41,015 bases of DNA from Fibrobacter sp. (GCA_012513915.1 JAAZBG010000097.1:1-41015), one strand, 5' to 3'; counted from the stretch's first letter, positions 8,495 to 18,241 are shown. A program made the numbers and translations. The notes: generated by a model not told the origin, from the sequence alone.

Positions 8495-9943
8495 CTATCC
8501 TTTAAAAGCAAAATCCATATCCTTAACCGCTTTTGTCTCATCAAGCCTGCCCACAGGCGTTGTCAATGGCGCATTTTTAATATTTTCAGGATTAGTCTTT
8601 GATGTTTCCGCGATCTCTTTCATCGCAGCGATAAACGAATCAAGCGTCTCCTTGCTCTCCGTTTCCGTCGGCTCGATCATCATTGCCTCTTTAACAATCA
8701 GCGGGAAATAGATTGTTGGAGGATGAAACCCGCGATCAATAAGTGCTTTAGCGATATCAAGCGCATGAATACCCTGATCACCCTGATTTTTTGCAGTGAT
8801 TACGCATTCATGCATACAGGTTTTCATATAGGGAACATGGTACGTATCTTTAAGAGAATGAAGCACATAGTTCGCACTGAGCACTGCATTTTCGCTTACA
8901 TCAATAAGTCCCTGTTTACCAAGCTGAAGAATATATGCGTACGCTTTCAGACATACCGAAAAGTTACCATAGAATGGTGCAATATACCCTATTGATTCAG
9001 GATGCTCATAATCAAGCGCATAGGTACCATCAGTACGTTTTGCGATTCTTGAAACCGGAAGGAACTTTTCGAGATGTTTGCGCACACCGACAGGTCCTGA
9101 ACCCGGACCGCCACCACCATGCGGCGTTGCAAATGTTTTGTGCAGATTGACATGCATAACATCAAAAAGAGCGTCGGCAGGACGAAACTTTCCAAGAATT
9201 GCATTAAGATTTGCACCATCGTAATAAAGCTGCGCGTCGTACTTGTGTGCAATTGCAGCAATTTTCTCGATGTATGGATTAAAGAGACCAAGCGTATTAG
9301 GATTGGTCAGCATGATCGCAGCAGTTTTCTCGCTGATAGCAGCCTCAAGCGCGTCAACATTGAGAGCACCCTCAGCAGTCGTAGGAATTGATTTTACCTC
9401 AAAACCGGCAATTGAGGCACTTGATGGATTCGTGCCATGTGCTTCATCGGGAATAAGTACTTCCGTTTTTTTATTACCCTTTGACTTATGATACGCCGCA
9501 ACGATCATCATGCCGGTGAGTTCTCCATGCGCACCAGCCATCGGATGCGTCGAGAAGGCGTCCATTCCGGTGATTTCACTCAGGAGATGTTCCAGTTCAT
9601 AAATAACTGCCAGAGCACCCTGCGTAAGCATTCCACCACGAAGAAGCTGTGGAAGCAAAGGATGCAGTGATGCAAAACCGTCCATGGATGCGATCTTTTC
9701 TGTTACTTTTGGATTGTATTTCATCGTGCATGAACCGAGTGGATAGAAATTGGTATCCACACCATAATTCATCCTTGACAACGCAGTAAAGTGACGAACT
9801 ACGTCAAGTTCAGAAAGTTCTGGAAGTGCTGCTTTTTCTGCACGCAGATAGTTACTGTTAATAACATGCCTTACCGGCACATCGCTTTTGGGCAGCGATA
9901 CACCAAGTCTTCCCTGTATGCTTTTCTCAAATATTATTGACAT
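8495..9943 (-). CDS. gcvPB: Glycine dehydrogenase (decarboxylating) subunit 2
   Basis: 482 residues, full length for the C-terminal half of a split glycine cleavage P-protein. The PLP-binding lysine lies in HVNLHKTFATPHGGGGPGSGPVGV (about 262-285), with the family N-terminal block NYGVDTNFYPLGSCTMKYNPK. With GcvPA it decarboxylates glycine and hands the aminomethyl group to lipoyl-GcvH. A strong ribosome site (GGAGGTAAT) lies in the end of gcvPA, which it overlaps by 10 nt. Last gene of gcvT-gcvH-gcvPA-gcvPB; no clear hairpin terminator follows. Confidence 0.96.
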   Translation of the reverse strand: MSIIFEKSIQGRLGVSLPKSDVPVRHVINSNYLRAEKAALPELSELDVVRHFTALSRMNYGVDTNFYPLGSCTMKYNPKVTEKIASMDGFASLHPLLPQLLRGGMLTQGALAVIYELEHLLSEITGMDAFSTHPMAGAHGELTGMMIVAAYHKSKGNKKTEVLIPDEAHGTNPSSASIAGFEVKSIPTTAEGALNVDALEAAISEKTAAIMLTNPNTLGLFNPYIEKIAAIAHKYDAQLYYDGANLNAILGKFRPADALFDVMHVNLHKTFATPHGGGGPGSGPVGVRKHLEKFLPVSRIAKRTDGTYALDYEHPESIGYIAPFYGNFSVCLKAYAYILQLGKQGLIDVSENAVLSANYVLHSLKDTYHVPYMKTCMHECVITAKNQGDQGIHALDIAKALIDRGFHPPTIYFPLIVKEAMMIEPTETESKETLDSFIAAMKEIAETSKTNPENIKNAPLTTPVGRLDETKAVKDMDFAFKG

Positions 9944-11271
9944 ATTACCTCCTCAAGCATCGCAGCATAGAGACCGATCTCATGCTTGGTTCTCTTTTCG
10001 GTTACTGCAACAAGGAGATAATTCTCCATTCCCGGATAATAACGTCCTAACGGAAATCCTGCTGCGAATCCTCTGTCAATCATTCTTCCGACAGCCTCGC
10101 TTGCGTCAATGGGCAGCCTTACTGTAAATTCATTAAAGGTTGGTGATGAATCCATGACCTTGACACAGGGAATTGCATTCAGCTTTTCGATCGTGTAATG
10201 CGCCTTATCAACGCAAAGCTGAGCAGTTGAACGCAAACCCTCTTTACCCATAAGACTCATGTAGATATGAGCCCTGAGTGCGCAGAGTGCCTGATTTGAA
10301 CATATATTTGAGGTTGCTTTTTCGCGGCGGATATGCTGCTCACGAGCCTGAAGCGACAATACAAAGCCCTGTTGTCCCTTTGTATCAACAGTTCGTGCGA
10401 CCATGCGACCAGGCATTTTTCGGGCAAGTTCCTTCTTTGCAGCCATAAAGCCAAGATACGGACCACCGAACGAAAGAGGAAGCCCCAGCGACTGACCATC
10501 ACCGGTCGCAATATCAACGCCCTGTTCTGCAGGAGTTTTAAGCAGCGAGAGCGCTATCGGATACACCGACTGCACAACAAGGATCCCTTTGGAATGACAC
10601 TTCTCAACAATATCGGAATGATCATCAATAACACCGAAAAAATTCGGATTCTGTACAATAAATGCAGCAGTACTGTCATCAAGTGTTGAATAGATTTTTG
10701 CACGATCACTCTGACCATGCGACACCGGTATCTCCACAATCTCTATTGATAGGTTTACAGAATAAGAATGAAGCATTTTGCGATAGATCGGATTCACCCC
10801 GCCATCAACAATAATCTTTCTGCGGCCGGTGGCATGAATTGCCATCTGACACGCTTCATAAAGTGCAGTTCCGCCATCATACAGTGATGCATTGGAGATA
10901 TCAAGACCGGTGAGCCGGCAAATGTCACTCTGATATTCATATATCGCCTGCAATGTTCCCTGCGAGAGTTCCGGCTGATATGGAGTATATGCTGTGTAGA
11001 ATTCACTTCTTGACACAATCGCATCAATTGCAGACGGAATAAAATGATCATAAAACCCGCCGCCGACAAAATTGATAAGATGCGAGTAGTTTTTACCGGC
11101 AAGTGATGAAAAATATGAAAGCAATTCAAGTTCCGATTTACCGGTTGGTATATCGAATGATTTAGGACGCACCCCCACCGGGATATCACTGAATAACTGA
11201 TCTACAGATGTTGCCCCGCAGACAGCGAGCATTTCGGCGCGCTGCTGTGGAGTGGTTGCAATATAGCTCAT
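9934..11271 (-). CDS. gcvPA: Glycine dehydrogenase (decarboxylating) subunit 1
   Basis: 445 residues, the N-terminal half of the split P-protein. Typical blocks are NFVGGGFYDHFIPSAIDAIVSRSEFYTAYTPYQPE read in two parts, and QGTLQAIYEYQSDICRLTGLDISNASLYDG (about 103-132). It pairs with GcvPB to form the active heterotetramer. Its ATG shares one base with the gcvH stop (TAATG), and its 3' end overlaps gcvPB by 10 nt, consistent with equal synthesis of both subunits. Confidence 0.96.
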   Translation of the reverse strand: MSYIATTPQQRAEMLAVCGATSVDQLFSDIPVGVRPKSFDIPTGKSELELLSYFSSLAGKNYSHLINFVGGGFYDHFIPSAIDAIVSRSEFYTAYTPYQPELSQGTLQAIYEYQSDICRLTGLDISNASLYDGGTALYEACQMAIHATGRRKIIVDGGVNPIYRKMLHSYSVNLSIEIVEIPVSHGQSDRAKIYSTLDDSTAAFIVQNPNFFGVIDDHSDIVEKCHSKGILVVQSVYPIALSLLKTPAEQGVDIATGDGQSLGLPLSFGGPYLGFMAAKKELARKMPGRMVARTVDTKGQQGFVLSLQAREQHIRREKATSNICSNQALCALRAHIYMSLMGKEGLRSTAQLCVDKAHYTIEKLNAIPCVKVMDSSPTFNEFTVRLPIDASEAVGRMIDRGFAAGFPLGRYYPGMENYLLVAVTEKRTKHEIGLYAAMLEEVICQ

Positions 11272-11651
11272 TATTCGTTCTCCAGTGCCTTTTCATAACC
11301 CTTTGCGTCAAGCAGCGAATCATACTCTGCCTGGCTGAAATTTGTACACTTGTAAATCCAGCCTTCACCATGAGCATCGCTGTTGATTACCTCCGGTGAT
11401 GTTTCAAGACGTTCATTGACTTCCGATACAGTTCCGCTGATCGGTGCGTAGATATCACTTGCGGCTTTTACCGATTCAATGACAGCACACTCTTTCTCTT
11501 TTTTAAGAGTGGCACCTTTTTTGGGGAGTTCAACAAACGTAATATCACCGAGTGCATCCTGTGCGTGATCAGTAATGCCGATAATTGCCACAGCCCCATC
11601 AATTTTAACCCATTCATGCGTTGCCGTATACTTGCGATCTGCTGGAATCAT
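11271..11651 (-). CDS. gcvH: Glycine cleavage system H protein
   Basis: 126 residues, normal length. The lipoylation site is the lysine in AVIESVKAASDIYAPISG (K63 of ESVKAAS), and YTATHEWVKIDGAVAIIGITDHAQDALGDITFVELP is the conserved N-terminal hammerhead. It shuttles the aminomethyl intermediate between the P, T and L proteins. No lipoate synthase or L protein (lpd) lies in this window. Confidence 0.97.
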   Translation of the reverse strand: MIPADRKYTATHEWVKIDGAVAIIGITDHAQDALGDITFVELPKKGATLKKEKECAVIESVKAASDIYAPISGTVSEVNERLETSPEVINSDAHGEGWIYKCTNFSQAEYDSLLDAKGYEKALENE

Positions 11652-11710
11652 GAAATACTCCTTGATTTACAAACTGTATGAAAATGAATTACGTTTCTTA
11701 TGGTTAATAA

Positions 11711-12811
11711 TTACAGATACTTTACCATCGGTTCACGACCGCTTGCTTTTGTATAGAACGGATACGGAGTTACCATTCCGGCAAGTTCATTGCGCTCTGT
11801 TTTGATACGTAATGACGTACCCTGTGATGCATACTCTTTTTGAACATATCCGAGTGCAATCGCCTTCTGCAGTGATGGCGAAAAGGAACCACTGGTAACA
11901 CGACCGACCTGTTTACCCTTACTGTCAAGTATCAGATCGCCGTGCCTTGCGGCCCGTTTTCCTTCAAGGGTAATACCACACAAAAGCTGTTTATTTTTTG
12001 ACTGATCTTTGTGTACTGTTGAGCCAATATATTCTTTGTCGGCAATAGACTTTGTAAAACCGCTTTCAACCGCATTGGTGTCCTGATCAAGTTCATGCCC
12101 ATAGAGCGGCATCCCCATTTCAAGGCGAAGTGTATCGCGTGCACCAAGTCCGGCAGGAACAACGCCGGCATTAAGACAATCATCCCAGAATTGAAAAGCG
12201 AGTTCTGCATTACAGTAAATTTCAAAGCCTATTTCGCCGGTGTATCCTGTACGACTTGTCAAAACCCGTTCACCACAATAAGTATTGTACTTGAAATGAT
12301 AATACTTCATGTCATCAATGGGCTGACCCATCAGTTTCTGAAATATCTTTGGTGATGCTGGTCCCTGAAGATCCAGTTTTGCGGTAGTTTCAGTGATATT
12401 GCGTATCTCGGTGGTATGTGACAGGTTGCTTTTGATCCATGCGAAATCATTTGGCTGCGTTGATGCATTCACGACCATCAGAAACTCGTCATCTCCAAGG
12501 CGATACAGGATCTGATCATCAATCACTCCACCGTCTTCATTGCAAATAAAACCATATCTGCATTGACCGTTTTTCATTGATCCAACTGAACAGGTGATAA
12601 TTTTTTCAAGATCAGCTACTGCTGTTGAACCTTTCAGAATAAACTCACCCATGTGGCAGGTATCAAAAATCACTGCCTGATTACGTGCAGCATTATGCTC
12701 TTTGAGAATTCCTTCATACTGGATCGGCATAAGAAATCCACCAAACGGGCTGATTTTTGCATTCAAAGCAACATGTTTATCATAGAAAAAAGTCTTCTGC
12801 AAAGTTTCCAT
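11711..12811 (-). CDS. gcvT: Aminomethyltransferase (glycine cleavage T protein)
   Basis: 366 residues, full length. Folate-binding motifs are visible: GQCRYGFICNEDGGVIDDQILY (about 81-102), TGYTGEIGFEIY (about 191-202), GLGARDTLRLEMGMPLYGHELD (about 221-242) and VTSGSFSPSLQKAIALGYV. Transfers the methylene carbon to tetrahydrofolate and releases ammonia. First gene of the gcv operon, with AAGGGA about 8 nt before ATG. A 59-nt gap separates it from gcvH. Confidence 0.96.
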   Translation of the reverse strand: METLQKTFFYDKHVALNAKISPFGGFLMPIQYEGILKEHNAARNQAVIFDTCHMGEFILKGSTAVADLEKIITCSVGSMKNGQCRYGFICNEDGGVIDDQILYRLGDDEFLMVVNASTQPNDFAWIKSNLSHTTEIRNITETTAKLDLQGPASPKIFQKLMGQPIDDMKYYHFKYNTYCGERVLTSRTGYTGEIGFEIYCNAELAFQFWDDCLNAGVVPAGLGARDTLRLEMGMPLYGHELDQDTNAVESGFTKSIADKEYIGSTVHKDQSKNKQLLCGITLEGKRAARHGDLILDSKGKQVGRVTSGSFSPSLQKAIALGYVQKEYASQGTSLRIKTERNELAGMVTPYPFYTKASGREPMVKYL

Positions 12812-13064
12812 CAGAACTATCCCTTAAAAATTTTGAAAGAGTATAAAATACTTTATCGTTGAGTGTAATAGGAAGAAGGAATTATAAATTCATAAGCCGG
12901 AGACTACCCCCTAATGCCGGTACCTTAAGCCAGGTATGTTACAGTGATACCGATTACTCGCCCCGCCCCAGGTTCAAAGCTGCCAGACCTCCTGATCATC
13001 CCAACTATTATGTAATGTGTCTACCATAGATGAGGATTTAAAGCGATGATGTTCCTGAAATAAA
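12812..13064 (-). promoter_or_regulatory. gcv operon leader region, GC-rich segment with alternative hairpins
   Basis: The gap upstream of gcvT holds a markedly GC-rich stretch (about 12896-12992) unlike the AT-rich intergenic DNA elsewhere. On the minus strand CGGTA...TACCG and TACCT-GGCTTA-AGGTA can each form and share bases, so they exclude each other. A GGGGCGGGG run lies just upstream. The hallmarks of a glycine riboswitch were looked for and not seen. It could be a different regulatory leader or a small RNA gene. Confidence 0.35.
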
Positions 13065-13100
13065 AATGCCATCGAAGCATTTAACTGCAACGATGGCATT
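13065..13100 (-). terminator. Rho-independent terminator after the GH9 gene
   Basis: AATGCCATCG / CGATGGCATT form a perfect 10-bp stem with a 16-nt loop, followed on the minus strand by TTTTTA. It begins about 28 nt after the cellulase stop codon. A T-tract on the plus side too (AATTTTTAG) would let it work in both directions. Confidence 0.88.
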
Positions 13101-13128
13101 AATTTTTAGTAGCAACCTGAATAACTGA

Positions 13129-15717
13129 TTACTTTACGATCACATTCTTATTGAATACTCCATGAGCAGTTTCAATATTTACGATGTAGAGTCCTGCAGT
13201 TTTCATGATCTTGCTATTTCCAACAAGTGCTTCACCACTTGTTTTAGGAACTACAAGTTCAGAGAAAACGATTCTTCCGTTAGCAGTAAGGATAGAGACT
13301 TTCGCTTCTCTAACTGATCCCAAAGATATTGCCAGGCCATTTTTCTTCAGTTCCATAGCCGGTGCAAACTTGCTGTTAACGCTTCTTTTTGTATTGAAAC
13401 GAATAACAGGAGTCTGGGGATAATCCTTGTTCTCATCAAGATATGCAGTTGCCCACGCTAATGGAGCATTCCAGTTGATTGTTACTTCATTGGTAGACCA
13501 TGATTCGATATGATCCATAAAACACTTCATTGGTGGAATTGCATTATCTCCTGTACCTTTCCAGCCTGAACCCTGTACCCATGGATCCTGAAGACCGGAG
13601 TTTGGTCCGCCGCTGACTACACCTGCAGGAGGTTTCGGGAACTCCTTATTTGACTGATATGCCCAGAAGCGATGGTGGGGATTCTCAAGCGGCTTTTCAC
13701 CATAACCTGTTACATAACACTTATCAAGTGGATTTCTTCCAAGGATGTAGTCCATACACTCAGATATTCCATCAAGATACTGGTTCTCACCACTGATATC
13801 ACGTGCAAGACCCATGATAATCATAATGTTAAGTATGAATGAATTTGATCCCCATGGATAACCATTATCAGTTGGTTTAATTGGTACAAGGTACCCTTCA
13901 GATTCCATATTCTCCAGATACTTGTCAGCAGCTGTAACAATCGCAGCCTTTGCTTTCTTGGCTATTTCTTCATCAACACCATCTTTAGCAAGTGCAAGTG
14001 ATACTGTACCACAGCCCTGTACTGAACCCCAGGTAAAACAACCCGTCAAACCAGCATCCTCTCCACTTTTCATTGTAACCGGTAACTCGAGATAATGCGG
14101 TGAATCCTTCAAATAGTCCAGATACTCCGATTTTCCGGTTGTGATATACAGTTCACAAGCAGCCCAGTAAAACTCATCTTTTACATAATCATCGTTGTAG
14201 GGGCCACCACCAGTTTTGTGTAATGGAGCGTATTCTGTAGGATTTTTCAATGCTGCTGCCCATGCTTTTTCTGCAGCGACAAGGCATTTTTCAGCAAATG
14301 TTTCATCAAGTGTTTTCCAGAGACGTGATGCCTGGGCACCCGCTGCAGCGAGGTTGAGTGTTGCAGCTGTACTTACAGGACGTAAAAAACGTGGCTTTGG
14401 ATCATCAGCAGGTTCAACACCGAGAGCAGTCCATGTTGAATCATGTATCTTGTGATGCGCCATACCTGCCATTTTCTTTCCTTCCGGTACCTGCATTTTC
14501 AAAATGAATTCCATCTGCCAGCGGGCTTCATCAAGGATATCCGGATATTTGTTTTTATTTTCAGGAATGTTCATGGTTCCATCTGCAAACTGATCTTCTT
14601 TACCCAATCCCAGGGCACGTTCATACTGCATCATCATTGTCCAGATAGAGATACCACCGTTCACAACGTACTTACCATGATCACCGGCATCATACCATCC
14701 ACCGGTAACATCAAGTTCGTAATTCTCCTGACCAAGACCAGGCCATGTTGGAGCGACATCTTTAGGATGTCCAATTCTACGTGCAAGATCAGAACGTCCG
14801 CAATAAGGTGTTGTGATTTCAATACCACTTCTGTTATGATAGAAATACTGTGCGGCATCTTTTCTCAAAGTTTGATAGACAGTATCTGCAATGGTAAACG
14901 GATGACTTGCATCACTCCCAACAGAAAGTGTATACCCTTCGCCCTGTGTTGTAACATCTGAGAAATCAATAATATGTACCTTATCTCCTGATGCTGCATC
15001 TGTTCCTGATTTAGGTGATGTTTTTCCGGATGTTACTTCAGTTCCACCTTTTTTGAGGACCCAGTCCAGCGCAGATGACGAAGATGAAACAACTGTTGCG
15101 CGTTTTTTAGCTTTTGGCAGATAACCGACCTGATTGACTCTGACTATTGGTGGGTCTGGTTCTACAGGTTTTGGAGGCTTTGTGTATTGAGGATCTGAAA
15201 GATAGATATCATCAAATTCAAATGTTATTGGTGGATTACTGGTAGCTAACTCACCAGCAAAGTGAAATGCGAATTCACAGGTTGCATCTGTTGCTTTGGC
15301 TGTAAATGTTTCACTGACAGACAACTCTTTATTTGCTTCAAGCGAAAAGGGATTCCAATTGTTATTCCAGTACTCATCGTACGGATCATCCTGCTGACCA
15401 ATTTTTGCATACAATTTAGTAGCTTTATCAGCTTTAACTTTAAACTTAACGGTATAAGTGTGACCAGATTCGATTGTCAGACCGCGATGCCTGATCTGAA
15501 CATCCCATTTAAATTCTGCTTTATTTCTAAGAATCACGATATACTTACCGTTTTCAATTTTAAAGTCTGAATTTTCTTCAGCGCTTTCGGAAATATGCCA
15601 TGGTAGACCTATGCCGTTTTCGAAATCATTCTGATCCAGCAGGTCATCAGCGTTCAATGAGAACGGCAATACCAATAAAGGCAATAATAAGTAACCTTTA
15701 TTACGAAATATACTCAT
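13129..15717 (-). CDS. Secreted modular GH9 endoglucanase with N-terminal CBM and C-terminal sorting tail
   Basis: 862 residues from ATG 15717, chosen because AAAGGGGGG precedes it and a signal peptide (MSIFRNKGYLLLPLLVLPFSLNADD) begins there. The domains are: CBM4/9-like carbohydrate-binding module (about 25-178), Pro-rich linker (PPKPVEPDPP), CelD-N immunoglobulin-like domain (about 191-280), and GH9 catalytic domain (about 285-775). In the last, WYDAGDHGKY carries the catalytic-base aspartates (D343, D346), and ESWSTNEVTINWNAPLAWA carries the acid glutamate (NEV). The last ~70 residues (ILTANGRIVFSEL...GLYIVNIETAHGVFNKNVIVK) look like a type IX-type C-terminal sorting domain. It cuts beta-1,4-glucan outside the cell. 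Monocistronic with its own terminator. Confidence 0.93.
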   Translation of the reverse strand: MSIFRNKGYLLLPLLVLPFSLNADDLLDQNDFENGIGLPWHISESAEENSDFKIENGKYIVILRNKAEFKWDVQIRHRGLTIESGHTYTVKFKVKADKATKLYAKIGQQDDPYDEYWNNNWNPFSLEANKELSVSETFTAKATDATCEFAFHFAGELATSNPPITFEFDDIYLSDPQYTKPPKPVEPDPPIVRVNQVGYLPKAKKRATVVSSSSSALDWVLKKGGTEVTSGKTSPKSGTDAASGDKVHIIDFSDVTTQGEGYTLSVGSDASHPFTIADTVYQTLRKDAAQYFYHNRSGIEITTPYCGRSDLARRIGHPKDVAPTWPGLGQENYELDVTGGWYDAGDHGKYVVNGGISIWTMMMQYERALGLGKEDQFADGTMNIPENKNKYPDILDEARWQMEFILKMQVPEGKKMAGMAHHKIHDSTWTALGVEPADDPKPRFLRPVSTAATLNLAAAGAQASRLWKTLDETFAEKCLVAAEKAWAAALKNPTEYAPLHKTGGGPYNDDYVKDEFYWAACELYITTGKSEYLDYLKDSPHYLELPVTMKSGEDAGLTGCFTWGSVQGCGTVSLALAKDGVDEEIAKKAKAAIVTAADKYLENMESEGYLVPIKPTDNGYPWGSNSFILNIMIIMGLARDISGENQYLDGISECMDYILGRNPLDKCYVTGYGEKPLENPHHRFWAYQSNKEFPKPPAGVVSGGPNSGLQDPWVQGSGWKGTGDNAIPPMKCFMDHIESWSTNEVTINWNAPLAWATAYLDENKDYPQTPVIRFNTKRSVNSKFAPAMELKKNGLAISLGSVREAKVSILTANGRIVFSELVVPKTSGEALVGNSKIMKTAGLYIVNIETAHGVFNKNVIVK

Positions 15718-16033
15718 CGGGTTCCCCCCTTTAAAGTTGTGGATATTAAAAGTTGAGTTTAAATGCACGTACTTAGACTCCGTTATAGTTCGCTAACAGA
15801 TTTTCTCCACTAAACAACTCGAAGAATATCTGTACAACTTTTTGTGCCAAGTAAAACGTTTAAGGTTCAAAAATTATCTGACAAAACTGTACTTATCATT
15901 AAATCAGGATTTACTCGGCTTTTTGTTATGATTACTAAATATATGGATTTTTGATTAAATTGCCATTTTTTCTTATAATCGGCAATTCTCTGATGAAAAC
16001 GGAATACTTTTTTAGCGGGATATTACTGCGAAA
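15718..16033. other. GH9 upstream region
   Basis: AT-rich region with no supported gene. On the minus strand it holds TTGGCACAAAAAGTTGTACAG about 130 nt before the start. This resembles a sigma-54 -24/-12 element, but the -12 half is TTGT and sits one base too far. TTGGCA with TATTCT 16 bp downstream could instead act as a weak sigma-70 promoter. The promoter is therefore unresolved. Confidence 0.3.
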
Positions 16034-16070
16034 GCACCACCCCGTCAGGCTTTGCCTGCCGGGGTGGTGC
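16034..16070 (-). terminator. Large GC-rich hairpin behind the Kup gene
   Basis: A 17-bp near-perfect stem (GCACCACCCCGTCAGGC / GCCTGCCGGGGTGGTGC, one mismatch) with a TTT loop lies 8 nt after the Kup stop codon. The run of T after it is short on the minus strand (TTTCGC), so it may be a 3'-stabilising hairpin or a copy of a dispersed extragenic palindrome rather than a pure terminator. Confidence 0.65.
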
Positions 16071-16078
16071 AAAACGAC

Positions 16079-18040
16079 TTACAGATCGATCTGCATCCCA
16101 AGCTCCACAACGCGGTTTGATGGAAGCCCGAAGAACGTTGTTGCGTCAAGTGAATTATGGGCGAGATACCGGAAAACATGTTTCTGCCAGTTGAACATGG
16201 CTTTTTTCTTTGATATGACCAGACGCTCTTTACCAAGGAAATAGGTAACCTGCATCCTGTCAAAATGTACCGGTAGTGGAATTTTAGAGAGTATCTGCGG
16301 TACATTGGGAGTCTCCATAAAACCGAACTTCAATAATACCTGAATAATGCCATGCCCGTGATCTGTCACTTCTGCTCTATCGCGGTGTAACACCGTTGGA
16401 AAATCAACATTCTGAATATTCAGGATGATCGTTGTTTCGTGAATCACCTTATTGTGTTTATAGTTATGTAAAAGTGGCCGGGGAGTTCCGCCAACATTTG
16501 CGGAAAGAAATACCGCGATTCCCTTTACACGAATCGGTTGCAGATTGACAATATCAGCAACAAACAGATTTAGAGGAACTGCTTCTGATGAAAACCTGCG
16601 CCCAAGCATTTTACGCCCTGCTACCCATGTGAACATTAATGTCGACAGCACTACTGCAAAAGTGAGTACAACCCATCCTCCGGTAATAATCTTTGTCATC
16701 GTTGCTGTAAAAAGTAGAATATTAAGAATTATAAACAACACCCAGACCACGAGTATTACAGGCAGGGGTGCTTTCCAGATCTTTCTCGCGACAAATATTG
16801 CCATGATTGTTGTTAGCAGCATCGTTGCTGCAACCGCGATTCCGTAAACACTTGCAAAACTTGATGACTTTTGGAATACAATTACCAGAATAACCGTTGC
16901 AATGCATATTAACCAGTTCGCTGAAGGTATAAATACCTGACCGATTGTATGAGCAGAGGTATGAACAATCCTCAAACGAGGCCAGAAGCCAAGTTGTACA
17001 GCCTGCCGTAAAAGAGAGAATATCCCGGTAATGATTGCTTGAGATGCGATCGCAGTTGCAAGTGTAGAGATGATAACAAGAGGAAATAAAAACCATGATG
17101 GCGCAATACGAAAGAATAAATTATCTGCAGATGAGCCATCGGATAATAAAAAAGCACCCTGACCAAAATAATTTAATACCAGTGAGGGAAAGACAATGCT
17201 AAACCAGGCGGTTTGAATTGGCCGCTTACCAAAATGACCCATATCTGCATAAAGTACTTCCGCACCGGTTACCGACAGGATTGCGATACCAATAATGGTG
17301 AGTGCCTGCATCGGGTTTGAAGCCAGCATTGCCAGCGCATAATACGGATTAATTGCTCCAAGCACCTGAGGAGTTTTTATAATAGAGCAAGCTCCCAATG
17401 TTCCGATAATTAGAAAATAAACAAGAATTATCGGGCCAAAAAGCATACCAACTTTTTCAGTACCCTTTGACTGTATCACAAAAAGTGAAATCAACACTAT
17501 TATCGAAATGGGTACAACAAACTGTTTGAACACAGGTGCTATTAAATTTAATCCCTCAACGGCACTTAAGACAGACACTGCAGGAGTAAGAATAGCATCA
17601 CTGAAGAGTAGTGCAGATCCTGCGATGCCACACAATGTTATTAATAAGGAATACTTCTTTGCTTTTGGGCTTATACGGTCAATCAGGGCCATCAAAGCCA
17701 TTATTCCACCCTCACCCTTATTGTCGGCTTTCATAAGAAGAATAACATACTTGATACAAACGATTAGAATAATCAGCCAGAATATGAGTGATACGCATCC
17801 GAGAATATTTTCCCGTACAATCGGAATTCCATGGGGGCCATTAAAACATTCCCGCAATGCATAAAGAGGACTTGTTCCAATATCGCCAAAGACAATGCCA
17901 AGCGATGCAAGTACCAAAGAAATTCTCAGTGCCTGCTTTCCAGAGCTTTTTTCAACATTGTTTTCTATATGACTGTCGGGCATAGTTTTATCTACCAGTG
18001 TACCTGAATCATCATACAGATGTTTTTCAAATACGGACAT
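16079..18040 (-). CDS. kup: Low-affinity potassium transporter, Kup/HAK family
   Basis: 653 residues from ATG 18040. A longer TTG start at 18109 and a shorter ATG at 17983 are possible, none with a clear ribosome site. The signature LGIVFGDIGTSPLYALREC is followed by KADNKGEGGIMALMALI, both diagnostic of KUP K+/H+ symporters. About twelve membrane helices follow, then a cytoplasmic tail (about 500-653) with RDRAEVTDHGHGIIQVLLKFGFMETPNVP and a C-terminal Y/F-L-x-K-E region (YFLGKERLVISKKKAMFNWQ). Takes up potassium across the inner membrane. Divergent from the small-ORF region. Confidence 0.94.
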   Translation of the reverse strand: MSVFEKHLYDDSGTLVDKTMPDSHIENNVEKSSGKQALRISLVLASLGIVFGDIGTSPLYALRECFNGPHGIPIVRENILGCVSLIFWLIILIVCIKYVILLMKADNKGEGGIMALMALIDRISPKAKKYSLLITLCGIAGSALLFSDAILTPAVSVLSAVEGLNLIAPVFKQFVVPISIIVLISLFVIQSKGTEKVGMLFGPIILVYFLIIGTLGACSIIKTPQVLGAINPYYALAMLASNPMQALTIIGIAILSVTGAEVLYADMGHFGKRPIQTAWFSIVFPSLVLNYFGQGAFLLSDGSSADNLFFRIAPSWFLFPLVIISTLATAIASQAIITGIFSLLRQAVQLGFWPRLRIVHTSAHTIGQVFIPSANWLICIATVILVIVFQKSSSFASVYGIAVAATMLLTTIMAIFVARKIWKAPLPVILVVWVLFIILNILLFTATMTKIITGGWVVLTFAVVLSTLMFTWVAGRKMLGRRFSSEAVPLNLFVADIVNLQPIRVKGIAVFLSANVGGTPRPLLHNYKHNKVIHETTIILNIQNVDFPTVLHRDRAEVTDHGHGIIQVLLKFGFMETPNVPQILSKIPLPVHFDRMQVTYFLGKERLVISKKKAMFNWQKHVFRYLAHNSLDATTFFGLPSNRVVELGMQIDL

Positions 18041-18241
18041 AAAATATAAAAAGGAACGTAGTTTGTCTATTAAATTGCAGTAAACAGACTTGATTATGGT
18101 TACAGACAATAGTATATCATTAATTTTCCACCATATACAGACCTATTTCAAATTATAACAATAAGAAAGTGCGTAGTAATCTATGAATAGTGCTGGTTTT
18201 TTGATGATGCAAGAGGTAATCTAAAGGCCATCATTTTTTAA

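Noticed and set aside
10257..11189. Several long shadow ORFs within gcvPA
   Set aside because: They sit in other frames of a gene with full-length family conservation.
12965..12985. tRNA-like GGTTCAAAG segment
   Set aside because: It resembles a T-loop but no acceptor stem, anticodon arm or 5-bp T-stem can be drawn around it.
12812..13064. Glycine riboswitch upstream of gcvT
   Set aside because: Expected by analogy, but neither strand shows the conserved purine-rich cores or paired aptamer layout.
15830..15860. Sigma-54 promoter before the GH9 gene
   Set aside because: TTGGCAC is present but the -12 half is TTGT and the spacing is one base too long.
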